From positions 14,362,169-14,426,168 of the forward strand of contig NC_087072.1 in NCBI RefSeq assembly GCF_026151205.1: a DNA stretch of 64,000 bases, given 5' to 3'. This document shows positions 32,480 to 48,606 of this stretch, piece by piece; the stretch's first letter is position 1, and each line of letters starts with the position of its first letter. The translations under genes were made by a program, and so were the position numbers. The notes beneath the pieces are model-generated. The model searched no databases. It was not told where the DNA came from and saw nothing but the letters and a program-made list of their open reading frames with translations. This DNA is from Bolinopsis microptera (Eukaryota > Ctenophora > Tentaculata > Lobata > Bolinopsidae).

Positions 32480-33545
32480 GGAAGACTGGACGTCTGGACA
32501 GTTACCCACTGCTACAAACTGAGAATAACGCTGAAAATACTTTTTTGTCAATGACCTCTGAGTATCCAGAATCTTATATTGTCGTATAGTTTTCTGGTTA
32601 TCATGTATATGGGAAATGTTAAATAACCGTGATGCAGGGTTATAGTAGACGTTAGGTGTTATGTTTTCTGGGTACCGAAGAGAAAGAATTGCTCTGACTC
32701 AATGTACCTCCGTTTCAAGTTGTCAAGGTTATGAACGAACATTTAGATTAATTTACATTTATCGCTTGATTTAAAGGGAATTCTCCCTTGAAAAATTGGG
32801 ACAGATTTTCGTCAATAATTTGGCTTGAGGGATGCCATTGGATATTGATCGAGGGCTTTGTTATTGGAATTTGATTTGTAGTACTCGCTCAACAAAGTGG
32901 TTTTTGAATGGTTTGAAACAGGTTCTGCAAAATAGGTTATTATTAGTAACCTTGTGATCACTACGACCGGCCCTCTAACAGTCAGCCAATAACCTACGCT
33001 CACTCGCGTTTCGACATAGGCATAGCTATTAGCCGACTGTTAGAGGGCTGTTACCGTAACAGCTGCTTTATAGCCAGTCGGCACTGTACCTATTATCCTA
33101 AATACACTCTGGTATTCATAAAGGTATTCGAATATTTTACATCACTGCGATACAGCTGTCGCCAATAGTATGGTGCACAATATATGCCCCCGTTAACATT
33201 AGTTCGGAATATTTTGCTTTTCTTTTTGCACAATTTTTAGACTGATTGGATTTGTTTTATAGATTTGCTGGGACTTTGCAAAATTATCGATCTTTTTGAA
33301 GATTAAACGCAACGAAAATGCTTCTTTAACTTTGACTTTATCTAAGAAATTATAACGAATATCATGTAATTGTTGGTATGTACCATCTAGTGGTCGTGGT
33401 ACGGCCATGTTCCTCTTGAGTCTAGGTATCATCAGATTCAAAGAAACCAACAAAATGGAGTACATAGCGGAAAAGAAGTTATTTAATCTCTACACCCGAC
33501 GGACAGAATCCTGCAGAAATGATTGCTGCAGGAGCCGAAGCAGTT
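32480..33545. other. Intergenic region 3' of CUL2
   Basis: No gene was recognised. The only clear structure is a hairpin: 22-bp arms at 32970-32991 and 33027-33048 (GCCCTCTAACAGTC and its complement, two mismatches) with a ~35-base loop. A G run (33547-33567) marks the edge before the LINE. Confidence 0.4.
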
Positions 33546-33618
33546 AAGGGGGGGGGGGGGGGGGGTTCTAACTAACTTGGTAACTTGGTAAGGTTTATCC
33601 TCGTAGCAGGAAGGGTCA

Positions 33619-36600
33619 TCAGATGTCTGACCACCGTGATGGCGTGTAGTCTACCAAGGAATTCGACCAGCTGCACGTATAACCGGAAACCGGAGGGTTA
33701 TCCGGTATCAAAGCAAGAAACTTCGACAAACTGACTTTGAAGCTGGCAAACGTTTTCTCGGCTTTCACTTCACTCGGCACCTTATTCCACAGTTTGGATC
33801 CTTTTACTGCGAACGAGCTATCGTACAGTGTCTGGTTTCTCATCGAACTCGACTTTGATAGAGAAGGAACAACTGCTTTAGTGCCATATCTGGATGTTTC
33901 CACAAACTCGATGCTACAGCTATTTGGAACAACGTTATGGTACGTTTTCCACATCATCAAGATGATGTATCTCTCCCTTCTCCGCTGCAGGGACATTAAC
34001 TTCAAATGAGCTAGCCTCTCCCAGTAGTTTAAGCTGTATAGACCACCAATGCGGCTTGTAAAGGTACGCTGGACCCCCTCCAAAAGCTGAATCTCTGTCG
34101 TCTTGACTGGGTCCCACAGCGGACAACAGTACTCCAATAAGCTTCTGACTAGAGACTTGTAGAGGGTCATCATAACCACTTTATCCCGTGTCTTAAACAC
34201 ACTGAACACCCAAGACAGTTTACTTCTAGCGTTGGTGACCATATCCCCGACGTGTTTAGACCAGCTCAGATCGCTTGACACTTTTACACCAAGGTCTCTA
34301 ACGTTTTCTACGGGATAAAGAGTGACGTCACTAGAAACCTTGTAGAGGAGACTTTCTACGTAGAAGGGAAGTTCACTTGATAAGTTCCTCTTATTGTGTA
34401 GGTGGTTTAGGAGTTCGAACTTCTGCTCGTGTAACTTCATGTTGTTACATAGGGACCAATCTATAATGCTGTAAAGATCAGTCTGAAGAAGTTGGCAGTC
34501 TTCAAGGCAGCTAATTTGCTTGGAAACCCTAGTATCGTCTGCGAAGAAGCTCACTCTAGAATGCTTAACCACGTCCTCTAGGTCGTTGATGAACAACAGG
34601 AAGAACAGTGGACCTAAAACACTGCCCTGAGGCACCCCGCTTAACACCTTAGCGCTGTCTGAATGCACACCGTTCACGACAACAACTTGGTCACGACCAG
34701 TTAAGAAGGATTGAATCCATCTTAAGAGCTTCTCCTGGAATCCATATCTTTTCATCTTTAGAAGAAGTAGATCCAAGTCGACTTTGTCAAAAGCTTTTGC
34801 AAAGTCGAGGTAGATTGAATCGGTGTCATTTCCTTTCGTGAAACCTTCGTATATGTCGTCAAAGTGCTCCAACATTTGGGTGAGACAGCTTCTATTTGAC
34901 CTGAGTCCGTGCTGTTTGTCCGATAACAGATCATTAGAATCAAGGTACTGGGTCATGTGCTTTCTGACGACCCTTTCATACACCTTCACTACGTGGGAAG
35001 TCAGCGTCACAGGTCTATAGTTTACAGCTTCACATCTGCTACCTTTCTTGAAGAGAGGAGTGACATATCCGGTCTTGTAGTAGCTTGGGACGATGCCAGA
35101 CGACATAGATTCTGTCCAGATGAGATAGATAGGGACCGCTAAGCTAGAGGTACATCTTTTCAGCAGGATGGAGGGGATGCCATCGGGTCCCGGTGCAGAG
35201 TCAAGCTTTAGTTCCGATATAGCGTCCTTTACGTGGTCGAGAGTGAGGACAAGTTCTTTATCTCGACAAGTAATGGGCGGCACCGCAAATTCAGGCATGG
35301 ATTTGTAGGGGCAGTTAGGGTCACTATAGACTGAGCAAAACTGAGTCTGGAGGATGTTCGCAAGATCCTTCTTCTCTGTGACAAGCTTATTTTCACTATT
35401 AAGAAGAGTTGTGATGTTTTGCTTCACTTTGGAGAACGATTTCGCGTAGGAATAAAAGTATTTCGGATTAGCTTTTATCTTATTCACCGCTCTCCTTTCG
35501 CCCTCATCAAAATGGTGTACTATAGCTTCCTTAATCTCAAAGCTGATTAATCCGATTTCGTCTTCAAGCTGTTTCATTCGAGCATGGTCGCCGCTGCACT
35601 CTGCCGCTGAAATACGATTCTTGAGTCTGGACTTCTTTCTTCTCAGCGAGTTGTAGACATTCGGTTTTCCTTTAGGAGGTCGTTTCCTTGGGACATTTTC
35701 AAGACAAACGTTTAGCACTTTACGTGTAAAATTTATCGGAAATTCTTCAAAGGTAGTGGAACCTCGAACCTGTTTCCAGTCCACACTACTGAGAGCTTCG
35801 TTAAGTTCCTCGAAATCAGTATGGTTGAAATCTAGAGCCCGAAAGTTCATTTCGTCCAGATACGTGAGCTTAGCTTCCTCGAGTAATGCAGGGTTAAAAG
35901 AGAGGAGAGCATTAACCATGTTGTGATCGGACATTTCTGTAGCTTCGCAGCTTACATCGTACACCAGCCGATCGTTGTTGCACATTATCAGATCCAGCAC
36001 ATTGCTCCCTCTGGTCGGGGTTGTAACCATCTGGCTGAGCAGGTGAGTGGACATAAACCGTATCAAACACTGAGCGGAGAGATTGGAGTCTGATGTCCAT
36101 TGTCCCCCCACTTCGGATTTGGAGCGTTTCCCAATCCACCTGTGGTAAGTTAAAGTCCCCTGTTACGAAGAGGTCGTAGTCGCTCGGAGTGCAGTTCTCA
36201 ATAACATGAGTAAAGCTGTCCAATAGTTTTGAGAAACTGGCGGCCGTTGCATCAGGAGGTCTGTACGCCACTGCAACACAGAGTTTAGCAGAGGGGTAGA
36301 GATTGATGATTCCCTGACAAACACTATCATCAAAACTCTCTGATAGGGAGACTGGGATAGAAGATAGAGAGTACAGCATAACTCCCCCACCACTCCTTTT
36401 ACTGCGATCACACCGAGATAGAGAGTATCCTGGAACCTCTAACTGAGCATCATGGTGGTATGATTTCAGCCAGGATTCTGTGATGGCGATAAAAGGAAAC
36501 AGGTGTCCGTCCTGTCGCTTCTCGTCTAAGTGACCTATAAGGTCCTGCAGCTTCCACCTCCCGGCACTCTTAGCGGAGGGGTATAAGCTCTTAGCGTTTA

Positions 36601-36727
36601 GAAGTAGGAGGGAAGAGAGAAGGGAGTCTGGTGCTGGGGTAGCCTGGGAACACCTAAACTCATCATCGCAGGAGCTGCTTGGGATGGGTAGAACATTTGT
36701 CCCGCTGGTTGTGCTGGAGGGTGGCAC
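33619..36727 (-). pseudogene. LINE ORF2: endonuclease and reverse transcriptase, one frameshift
   Basis: The frame that starts near 36727 encodes the apurinic-type endonuclease: LLLLNAKSL, ITESWLKSY, GGGVMLY, VAYRPP and VTGDFNLPQVDW carry the expected catalytic Asn, Glu and Asp/Asn. Between about 36111 and 36050 the reading shifts to another frame (33619-36111), which continues with SNVLDLIMCNN and the SDHNMV endonuclease end. Reverse transcriptase follows: DFAKAFDKVDLDLLLLKMKR, SGVPQGSVLGPLFFLLFIND and the catalytic FFADDTRV near 34535-34560. A C-terminal region ends at 33619. Overlap with the ORF1 end is about 130 nt. An indel near 36060-36110 would explain the break; a programmed frameshift is less likely at this position inside the endonuclease. 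Confidence 0.85.
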
Positions 36728-37833
36728 ACTGAGGACGGGGCACTTTGATCCATTTTCTTTTCTAGAGCTGCTAACTTGGCCGCCATCCCCGTGACCAAGT
36801 CTCGTAGCTCTAAAAAAACACTCGAACTAGAAGAAGAGTTAGACTTATAGTTAGAGGTTGTCTGCATACCGGATCTCTGATTCCTGTCCCGAGTGGGTTC
36901 TTCCTTTTTCTTCTTTCTACAAGAAAGGGGGTGAAACTTGGAACATTCTTTGTTGAGACACGATCCTCTTTCGAGTGCTACCTTGCAAATATCAGGGTGA
37001 AAAAATGCACAGTTTTTACCCTTTATACATCCCTTCTTACCAGTGAACCCAGACACTCTATACTGATTACAAACTCGGGGACAACAATTTCCATTCACTG
37101 TCTTCTTTCCGCTAATTCCGTGCGGACAGTTCCAGCTCAAGAACTTCTGGCAGATTCTTTCAGTTCCTTGATTTGAATTCTCTTCAGAGAAAGACACGAA
37201 TTGCTGTTGGGGGTTGTGGGTAGAGGACATCCCATCTCCAGAGGGGGTGATGATATTAGAAAAATCTCCTCCAATAGAATTGCTGGACAGAGCTCCACTC
37301 CTATTATTATCTGAAGCAGATGTATGTCGTGATCTTGTCTTTCTGGACTCGATCGGATCAACAGCACTGTAACATGTGTCACATAGCCACACAAAGCCGG
37401 AAGGAGTGTTCATCGCTGATATGGTCTGATGAAGTAGCGTGTTCCGTTCACAGCTGTGCGAGCCTTTAAAACACCGAAAACATGTGAAACATGGTGCATC
37501 ATCTGGCTCGTGGTCGATCACATAGTCCTCACTACATTCCGCACATTTAGAGGGCATCAAAGCTTGGAAACCACAATAAAGACGATCCATAAGCGATTTC
37601 TTCGTAAATATCTTGAAATTGTCCTTGTCAGCGAGAGAAATTCTTAAGAATTCCGCACAATTTTCAAGTATTGGGAGAGAAAACCGATCAAAACGCTTAG
37701 TGTTAGTTGCACACGACTGAGAATTATCAAAAGCAGAAATAACCGGTCTAACGTGCATTTCAGCTTTATCAATAAGCTTCCCGATGATAATCTTAACTTT
37801 TTCACTGCCATCATTCTCAGAACTCGTAACCAT
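36598..37833 (-). CDS. LINE ORF1 zinc-finger protein
   Basis: ATG at 37833 to a stop at 36598, 411 residues. Residues ~80-150 have a PHD-like run of cysteines (CAECSEDYV, CFTCFRCF, WLCDTCYSAV). Residues ~220-315 have CCCH-type zinc knuckles (CPHGISGKK, CCPRVCNQYRVSG, GKNCAFFHPDICK, NKECSKFHPLSC). A basic Lys-rich stretch and a Ser-rich linker with a short coiled segment (LVTGMAAKLAALEKKMDQ) follow. ORF1 proteins of this kind bind the element's RNA. An in-frame extension to 37869 exists, but the ATG at 37833 has better context. Confidence 0.8.
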   Translation of the reverse strand: MVTSSENDGSEKVKIIIGKLIDKAEMHVRPVISAFDNSQSCATNTKRFDRFSLPILENCAEFLRISLADKDNFKIFTKKSLMDRLYCGFQALMPSKCAECSEDYVIDHEPDDAPCFTCFRCFKGSHSCERNTLLHQTISAMNTPSGFVWLCDTCYSAVDPIESRKTRSRHTSASDNNRSGALSSNSIGGDFSNIITPSGDGMSSTHNPQQQFVSFSEENSNQGTERICQKFLSWNCPHGISGKKTVNGNCCPRVCNQYRVSGFTGKKGCIKGKNCAFFHPDICKVALERGSCLNKECSKFHPLSCRKKKKEEPTRDRNQRSGMQTTSNYKSNSSSSSSVFLELRDLVTGMAAKLAALEKKMDQSAPSSVCHPPAQPAGQMFYPSQAAPAMMSLGVPRLPQHQTPFSLPSYF

Positions 37834-37949
37834 GGTGTAATGTATATACAAGACAATATGTATACACACAGAGATAGCCGATGGTAACGCTTGCTCAGTA
37901 GATAAATTTGCTGATAAGCGAGCTCAATAAAACGATGCAAAAGCAATTA

Positions 37950-38864
37950 TACCTGATTTTTTTGTGAAACTTGGTTTCGAGATAGCAGTTGACCAACAAA
38001 CTATGACCAGTGACCGAACTTTTGAGGGGGTCCCGGACCCCAACCGCCAAACGGTGCCCGCGGGGCAGCCACGCCCATATTTGGTCCAAATTAGGCCCAA
38101 TTTAGCCGAATACCCTGAACATGCCCAAAATCCAGATTTACTCTACTTGTAGCTAGTGGTCCCCTGAACTCGTATATGAATTTTCATCAAGATTGGACAA
38201 AAAATGACTGAGTTATGAGCAAAAAACCAAATGACCATATTTGGGCATACGCACCAAATTTGATCGATTTTGGCCCATAAATTGGTCAAATATCAATATT
38301 TTTGAATTAAACCAACTTTATATGGAAGGTAAGCCTTAACTACACATTATCTATGATTATCAGCTCAGTATCTACCTAACTGTGGATTCTGTGTTCAAAT
38401 AATTGCAAAAAGTGAACAAAATTGCCCATATCTCAGTTCGCGATATTTGCAAAACTGATTTCGCTCAAAACAATAGAACTCAATAGGGTTTCAATATTTT
38501 GACATGAAATTTTCAGAATCAACGTAGAATCGCATTTCAACCTTAAGTTTCGGGACAGAATTTTGAGTTAGGCCTTTAAAAAAATTTGGCAGCCAAATTC
38601 TAAATTTCGCATTGCAAATTTTGGAATTTGGCCGCCAAATTTTTTTTAAAGCCACAAGTAGAGCACCTTAAATCTGGAATTTGGGCATGCTCAGGGTATT
38701 TGGCTAAATTGGGCCTAATTTGGACCAAATATGGGCGTGGCTGCCCCGCGGGCACCGTTTGGCGGTTGGGGTCCGGGACCCCCTAAAAAGTTCGGTCACT
38801 GGTCATAGTAAGTTTGTTGGTCAACTGCTACCTCGAAACCAAGTTTCACAAAAAAATCAGGGTG

Positions 38865-38902
<38 letters not shown>
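37950..38902. mobile_element. Long-TIR (hairpin) non-autonomous element
   Basis: The first ~210 bp (from CCTGATTTTTTTGTGAAACT at 37950) and the last ~215 bp (to about 38863) are near-perfect inverted copies, both containing GGGCGTGGCTGCCCCGCGGG or its complement. The right end continues into GGTGAA and a run of about 36 C (38867-38902); the left end lacks the matching G run. The centre has no gene. No target duplication was recognisable. It abuts the 5' end of the LINE. Confidence 0.7.
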
Positions 38903-39904
38903 TTAATAGAAAGAGGAAGTGAAGTTAAACGGTGATGACAACGACCGTTATTATATTGTATATATTAGGAGTTCCGCAGAAAATAAAATACTCTGTAGCT
39001 AGAGTATTTACAGGTCTTATAAAAGACACGTCACACGTACAACTACGAATTCTCTGCCTAGTTCTCTGAATAATGAATTTAGAACTTGGTATCCGTATAA
39101 GTCTGTTTCGTTTGCAGTGAAGATCGTTATATTATACGATTTTATTTCGAATTACAACCGTTTATTGTTTATATTTTGTGCTTTGTGTTGTGATTGTTAT
39201 AAGTAAAAATATTTTAAATACATTTTTAATTTATCTGTTGTAATTTGTATACTATGGTGTTATATGTTTCGTGCGTGTTCCTATTCATTAGTCACATCAT
39301 GCATATCACATTCCATCACACTGCATGACTGCATCTTGCCACCTTGCCACTAAGTCTAAAGTAACAAGCAGTCACGCTCCATTTTCAGTACCATTAGCGA
39401 TTCACCTCACATGCACAGCTCAACAGTTCGTAACGAATTTTGTTTCGTTACGATTTTCACGCTCTGCCTTCTTCTTTTTGCTGCCCTGGCGTCGCCACTG
39501 CACACTGGCATTTGCCAGCACTGTTGTAGAAACCGTTCCTGCACCGCCGATAGACGTGCCACCGAACATCTGTTCATTTGGAACACTTCTAAGATAAAAA
39601 CCCATTTTACCTGTTACACGGGACCAAAAGTATAAACCCGCTTAATCGAAACCCGCATCAGTCTGTTGTGTTTTGCAAAATTGGTTTCTTACCATCCTCA
39701 GTAATAGTAATTTAAGAAATAACAGTTAAATCGTTATTTCTCAATTTTGAAAATAGAAAAGAATTGTTTATACAGTGTTATTTTTGTGTTTAATGAACTG
39801 CAATCTTAATCTTAAACATAAAACAACATTAAGCAATAAATGATATATTAAATCAACACGAGTACGACTAGACTCTTCGCTTTAAAGTAAATAATATTTT
39901 ATAT
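38903..39904. other. Unclassified stretch, possibly an LTR remnant
   Basis: It contains a TATA-like CTTATAAAAGACACG at 39017-39031 and mixed-composition sequence that could be an old LTR, but no terminal TG/CA boundaries or partner copy could be shown. The short frames at 39325-39635 on both strands have no coding signature. Confidence 0.2.
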
Positions 39905-40142
39905 TTAGGGGTCGTTCACATATTACGTAATCAGCTGGGGGGGGGGGGGGGGTTTCCGAATGATTACGCTAGTGTAATTTTGACACAATAGCTATGTGTA
40001 AAACTGATTACGGAGGGGGGGGGGGTAAAAATGTTCCAAAAAATGATTACGTAATATAATACTAATATAATACTAATATAATACTAATTGCTAATATTGA
40101 CATACGTTGCATGCCACATACTAATATGTGAGCGACCCCTTA
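39905..40142. mobile_element. Small PIF/Harbinger-like MITE
   Basis: The 232-bp element 39908-40139 has inverted ends GGGGTCGTTCACATATTA and the complement of GGGGTCGCTCACATATTA, flanked by TTA on both sides (39905-39907 and 40140-40142). A 3-bp TTA duplication fits PIF/Harbinger transposases. Two poly-G runs (39937-39951, about 40016-40025) and TTACGTAAT boxes lie inside. Confidence 0.65.
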
Positions 40143-41583
40143 TTGGGTTGAACAAAAAATATCACCCATGTCAATGAGTGGCGTAGGGGCGAGGCCCGAG
40201 TTCAGAGCTTTCGGCCATCAGACTTATTATGTATTATATTATTATGTATTATATTATTATGTATAATATTATTATTATGTATTATATTAATAAATGAGCA
40301 TGATTATTATATTACAGCTGTTGGTTAAGATCAGTCGCGCGCTGCGCGCGTCGTTATTGTCATTACATTTCACTGAATAGTTTTTAGGGTACTTTGTTTG
40401 CAATTTATGACTAAAATTTTAGCGCCGAGTTTGTAATGTGGTACTTGTGCCCAAATTAAAGTTGTCCTATCCACGAATATGAATTCAATTCTCTGCTCTA
40501 AGACACTTAGACAATAAAATAATGGTGGACGTTTCCAGGCGCAACATTTCAAGATCTTTGGCTTTTCGCCGTATTGTTAATCAGACATCAGCATAAATTA
40601 CCCGATAATCCGTTTATTATTTGAGCATTAATTATTTAATTCCAAACTTCAGCCCACCAAAGGAGGGATCCATTTTTAACTAGGTTTAAATTATCTCACT
40701 CTGAGGTATATCAACTTTACTATTTCATTAAACTTCTACAGACATTCCTTTTATCGTCGGCCATTGCCCCTAGATTGATGCTAAAATCGCAAGATGTTTA
40801 TCTTTCCTCACCTAATATCTTTCAAGACGTCAAGTCGGTTCAAATATTAAAATTTTAGTTGATATTGTTCATTTTCTGTGGCACTTTCACAGTATACCAG
40901 TTTATTAGCTAACAATTTTAACAATGTAATTGATATCGATACTTCAAGCTGTTGAACTGTTGAAGAAGGAAGTGCACACAGTACCATTAATTATAAGCAT
41001 GGAAAGATGTGTAACATCCTGACTCGGCATTACTCGGAGTTACATGAGCTCATATAAAGTGTGGTGCTTTGAACTTTTTTAAGCAAGAGAGTTCAATTTG
41101 CATAAAAATAGTCGATAGAATTATAAATTAACAGAAAAAAGTTTATATGTTTTAACAGTATCTCTCGGATCTGGAAAGTAAAACAAATGTATTAGATTTT
41201 TATGCAAAAGTTACAACTTCCAACAAAACAAAATTTAATGAGCAGATATAAACATGGCTCACTTTTCTTAACATCCCCTGGTATTTTGAAAATGTTTATA
41301 ACTCACATTCATGTTCCACAGTCCACATACAATCACCTTGACTACCATTAAGCAATAAGCATACAACCACAATATACCATGAACTGGGAGGTATAATTAT
41401 ATATAAGTTCTCAGCTCAACTGATTAACTCTCCTATGGTCAAATCTTTACTTTAATTTTGAAATTGATTTAAACTGCCAATATCTTAAAAATTGGACGCC
41501 ATTCTCAATATTAAGCTCCAAGTTTTATAATCCACTTTATCTTTATCCGATCTTCTGGCAAAACACAATATTTGTAGATGTGT
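40143..41583. other. AT-rich intergenic region
   Basis: No gene was recognised. It contains an ATTATGTATTAT-type simple repeat (40225-40310), a GC-rich near-palindrome CGCGCGCTGCGCGCG (40336-40350), and long AT-rich sequence downstream of the minus-strand bZIP gene. Confidence 0.4.
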
Positions 41584-45470
<3,887 letters not shown>

Positions 45471-46098
45471 CTGACAGACAAATAAGGGGTTCAAACAAGA
45501 ATTCCCGAATTCTACTACGCAACATGTTACAGGACGGCCATGTTAGCTTTGTTCGATTTATAATTTTATCTTAATTTATTCCTCGGTTCGTTTTACCTAA
45601 CATATTCATTTCTTTAGCTAGCCGTCATGGCGTCATCAGTAGTATACTGTAGTTGGATCGTTAGTGAATGGCGAGGCAGATTGTTTGCTGATTGGATAAC
45701 GTGAAGTAGACGAGCTCCAGGTTTGAATTTAGGATATGGTTTACTGAGCATGTACTTAATTAACGCTTTTAGTGGTACAGCTGCTAATAGAATTATCGAG
45801 TTACTCTCAGTTTGTGACCGGGTGGATTTGTGTGTGGTACTACTACAGTGTTCAATAGGGAGCATCTACCGTAGTTTAAACTACTGTGCATGTTTAGCCA
45901 AGTTGGAGTCCACTTACTTACTTCTTTTAGTTCCTATAACTGGATGATGACTGTCCGGGCCCCTTTCAGAAAAATGTTATAGTTGTTTTCAAGCTTATTC
46001 AATGTGCTTTGTAAACGATAAAATCACTAACTTTTATTAAAATCTAAATCATAATGATTTAATTAATAATCAAGTTATTTCACAATAAATTTCTTAAA
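45471..46098. other. Region upstream of the located bZIP exons
   Basis: It may hold further 5' exons of the minus-strand bZIP gene, but none could be supported. Short frames on both strands at 45614-45947 overlap each other and have no convincing splice sites. Confidence 0.3.
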
Positions 46099-48148
46099 GG
46101 ACCAGTTAACTGAAAAATTTGTAGTTTCCAATTTGGCTAAGATTTAAATCAGCTGTGACAAACTGGTAAAGAATCGTATCGCCGAAAGAACCAACTCTCT
46201 AGCGTACGTGTAACGCGTGTTATTGCAATAATAAGCTGTGGCCTCGTGACGTCACGAAGTCCCTCAGTGCGCGCTGGCATAGCGTAATACGTTGCAAATG
46301 TTTATCGTTGTCATTAAAACACATGTAACTCACTCAAATTTTAGAATTATGACTATTACCCTAGTTCTCCCAAATCCTTATAGTTTTGGCTATCATCTTA
46401 ACTAAAGGAATAGCTGATTGGATGTACAGTGCTCACGTCATGATTTTAAACAGTGATATAGGTTCTTGAACAGTGGCGGGTGAATGTACGGTTAGAAAGT
46501 TTCTGCTATTACACTTCTTATGTCATATGTGATAATTTCGGATTGTTTTCATTGCTTAATTACACAAGCAGCCAGCAGGGAGACTGTACCGATTATTTTT
46601 CCCCAGTCCATGAAACTCTAACGAATTTAGAAAGGATCTAGATAAGTAGCAGTTTGTTCAATTCCGAGAGCAATTATATTTATAGCATAGCGAAATTTCT
46701 AATTTTAATCCGCAAGTGTCAGCCAGTACAGGAGACAAGAAGTCTGGCTACTTTACGGCCGTTCCTCTGGGACCATCAGTAGAAGTAGCTTCTATCAGAA
46801 CAGTGCCGTGGGAACAGAATTCCCGCCAAAATACCCGGTCTTCCAAATAGTAATACAGATTGGAGTTCGAGTGTACGGTGTGCGGTGTGTTTTGAATTAG
46901 ACTTGCGGCTTACCTAGTTGTTATCCTAATTGCATTATCATCGGTACATAACATAAATAAACTACTGGTAAGTTTAAATACCAAGTGCAAACGTGTTCAG
47001 TCGATCGACCCACTGAACAACTATGGAACTTCCAAGACCCTATTATTCTTTGGCCATATATTACGGCACGATCGATTGTTAGATGGTTAAAGTTAAACGA
47101 CCAACGCTAATCTATACAATTCTAAAACTTTGAGCTAGCACTTTAATCTAAAAATACTCTTTTTATATTACTCCTGATTTTTACATTTCACGTAAAACAT
47201 TGTCGCCACAGGTTGATCAATGATCATGGACACTAACAGCTTAATTTGAGATAAATGACTTAAGAGTTTCTCTAAAGTTAACTCTAAAGTTGTGCAGTCC
47301 AGTCATTTTTGGACATTTATGGAAATGAACCTGCAAATGTTCAGATACTAACGAAACTTTGCACAGACCTTCCCGAAGGTATGAATAAACGATTTTCGTT
47401 TGGAGACATTTTTTTGACAGTGGAGAAAACCCAGGAGGGCCACGCCCATATTGACCCAATAACGTAACCGACCCCTTGCTTCTGAAGGTCGTAGAGACTT
47501 CAAAATAGGCTTAAACGAAGCCGCATATGCATGTTTATATAGGAGTAATTGAGCAACACATGGCCTAAAATCCATACTTTTCGAGAAATTCGCCAAAAAC
47601 CATTTTGGGCGTGGTGCTGAGCTCATTTTCGATAGGATTGTGATAGAGTTTTTAGACAGGGTGCAAAAGAACCGCAATTAGCATATTAACCTATGACTTA
47701 CGAACAAACATATGCCTTTAAGTGCTTACTTTTTCAGTTATTGGCGAAAAACTGATTTTCGGTTCCAGAAATCATGCAAAACTATGGGTATCTGGTAAAT
47801 TGGGCTATGAAGGCCCTAAAGGTTTTTAAATGTGTGCAAATTGTGCAGAATGGCCATGTTTATATACAACTTATGAAGCAACATGTACCCTAAATTACTT
47901 ACTTTTCGAGTTATTCGGGGAAAAACATTGTATTATGTCCATTTTCTACCTGTAAAATACAGTCTCACGGGCTCCTCTGCGCGCGCAAGGGACTTCGTGA
48001 CGTCATCGCCAAAATAATACAAACGCTATTTACACGCGTTAGAGAGCAGTTAGAGATTTAGGAATTTCGACTCGTTGCTTAGTTTGCTATTTGTCACAAT
48101 CTGTCAAAATATGAGGATAACTTTTTTTTCAGTTAACTGGTCCTTTAA
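46099..48148. mobile_element. 2-kb element with ~180-bp imperfect terminal inverted repeats
   Basis: The ends are AAAGGACCAGTTAACTGAAA (from about 46099) and its complement (to about 48148). Further in, GTGACGTCACGAAGTCCCT occurs on the left (46247) and in complement on the right (~48003), so the inverted repeats extend about 180 bp with gaps. TA flanks both sides. The interior (47241-47680) has only short frames and no transposase. It is probably a non-autonomous element, perhaps of a TA-target superfamily. Confidence 0.6.
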
Positions 48149-48509
48149 ATCGCATTAAATTGTTCTATTACGGAGCAGAAAGTTCCAGTATATATTTAAA
48201 ATGTGCAGTTAACTTTGACCATGCACGTCTTATTGAGCATGCATGTACTATTTATCCTTGTCGCCGCATTTATTTGTGCATAGGTTCTCCTATTTCAGTA
48301 CGTTACAGTGTTTGAGCCGTTGTTTCTCTAACTTGATTATTGTTAGTTTATATCTTCCGATTATATTCTGTTTTCTTTCTCGAAACTGTATTAACTTTAC
48401 AACTTGGTCGACAATCTAGGCGATCGCGCTTAGATCGCGCTTAGATTGACAACTGCGACGATTTTTCATTTTGGGGAAGTTTTAAGCAGTCGTCCGAGTA
48501 AGAATTAAA

Positions 48510-48606
48510 CTCGCAACTTGGTATTCACTATTCTCTAACTTTGCCGTGGCAGCAGGTACTCGCAACTTGGTATTCACTATTCTCTAACTTTGCCGTGGCA
48601 GCAGGT
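48510..48606. repeat. 49-bp direct duplication
   Basis: Two adjacent copies of a block starting CTCGCAACTTGGTATTCACT and ending GCAGCAGGTA. A related copy lies near 55208. Confidence 0.9.

Larger units (their letters stand above)
33570..37900 (-). mobile_element. CR1/Jockey-type non-LTR retrotransposon, nearly full length
   Basis: Two overlapping minus-strand reading frames (ORF1 36598-37833; ORF2 33619-36727) make a complete LINE. The 3' end just after ORF2 has a short tail with 8-bp repeats (ACTTGGTA on the plus strand near 33577-33594), as in CR1-clade elements, which end in short tandem repeats rather than poly(A). The 5' end is unresolved but lies near 37900, next to an inverted-repeat element. 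A single frame change in ORF2 is the only obvious defect, so the insertion is young. Confidence 0.85.

Noticed and set aside
33737-35142. Plus-strand frames over the LINE
   Set aside because: They are shadows of the minus-strand reverse transcriptase.
47241-47677. Two overlapping minus-strand frames of 72 and 109 codons
   Set aside because: They lie inside the long-TIR element, overlap each other in different frames and have no domain-like features.
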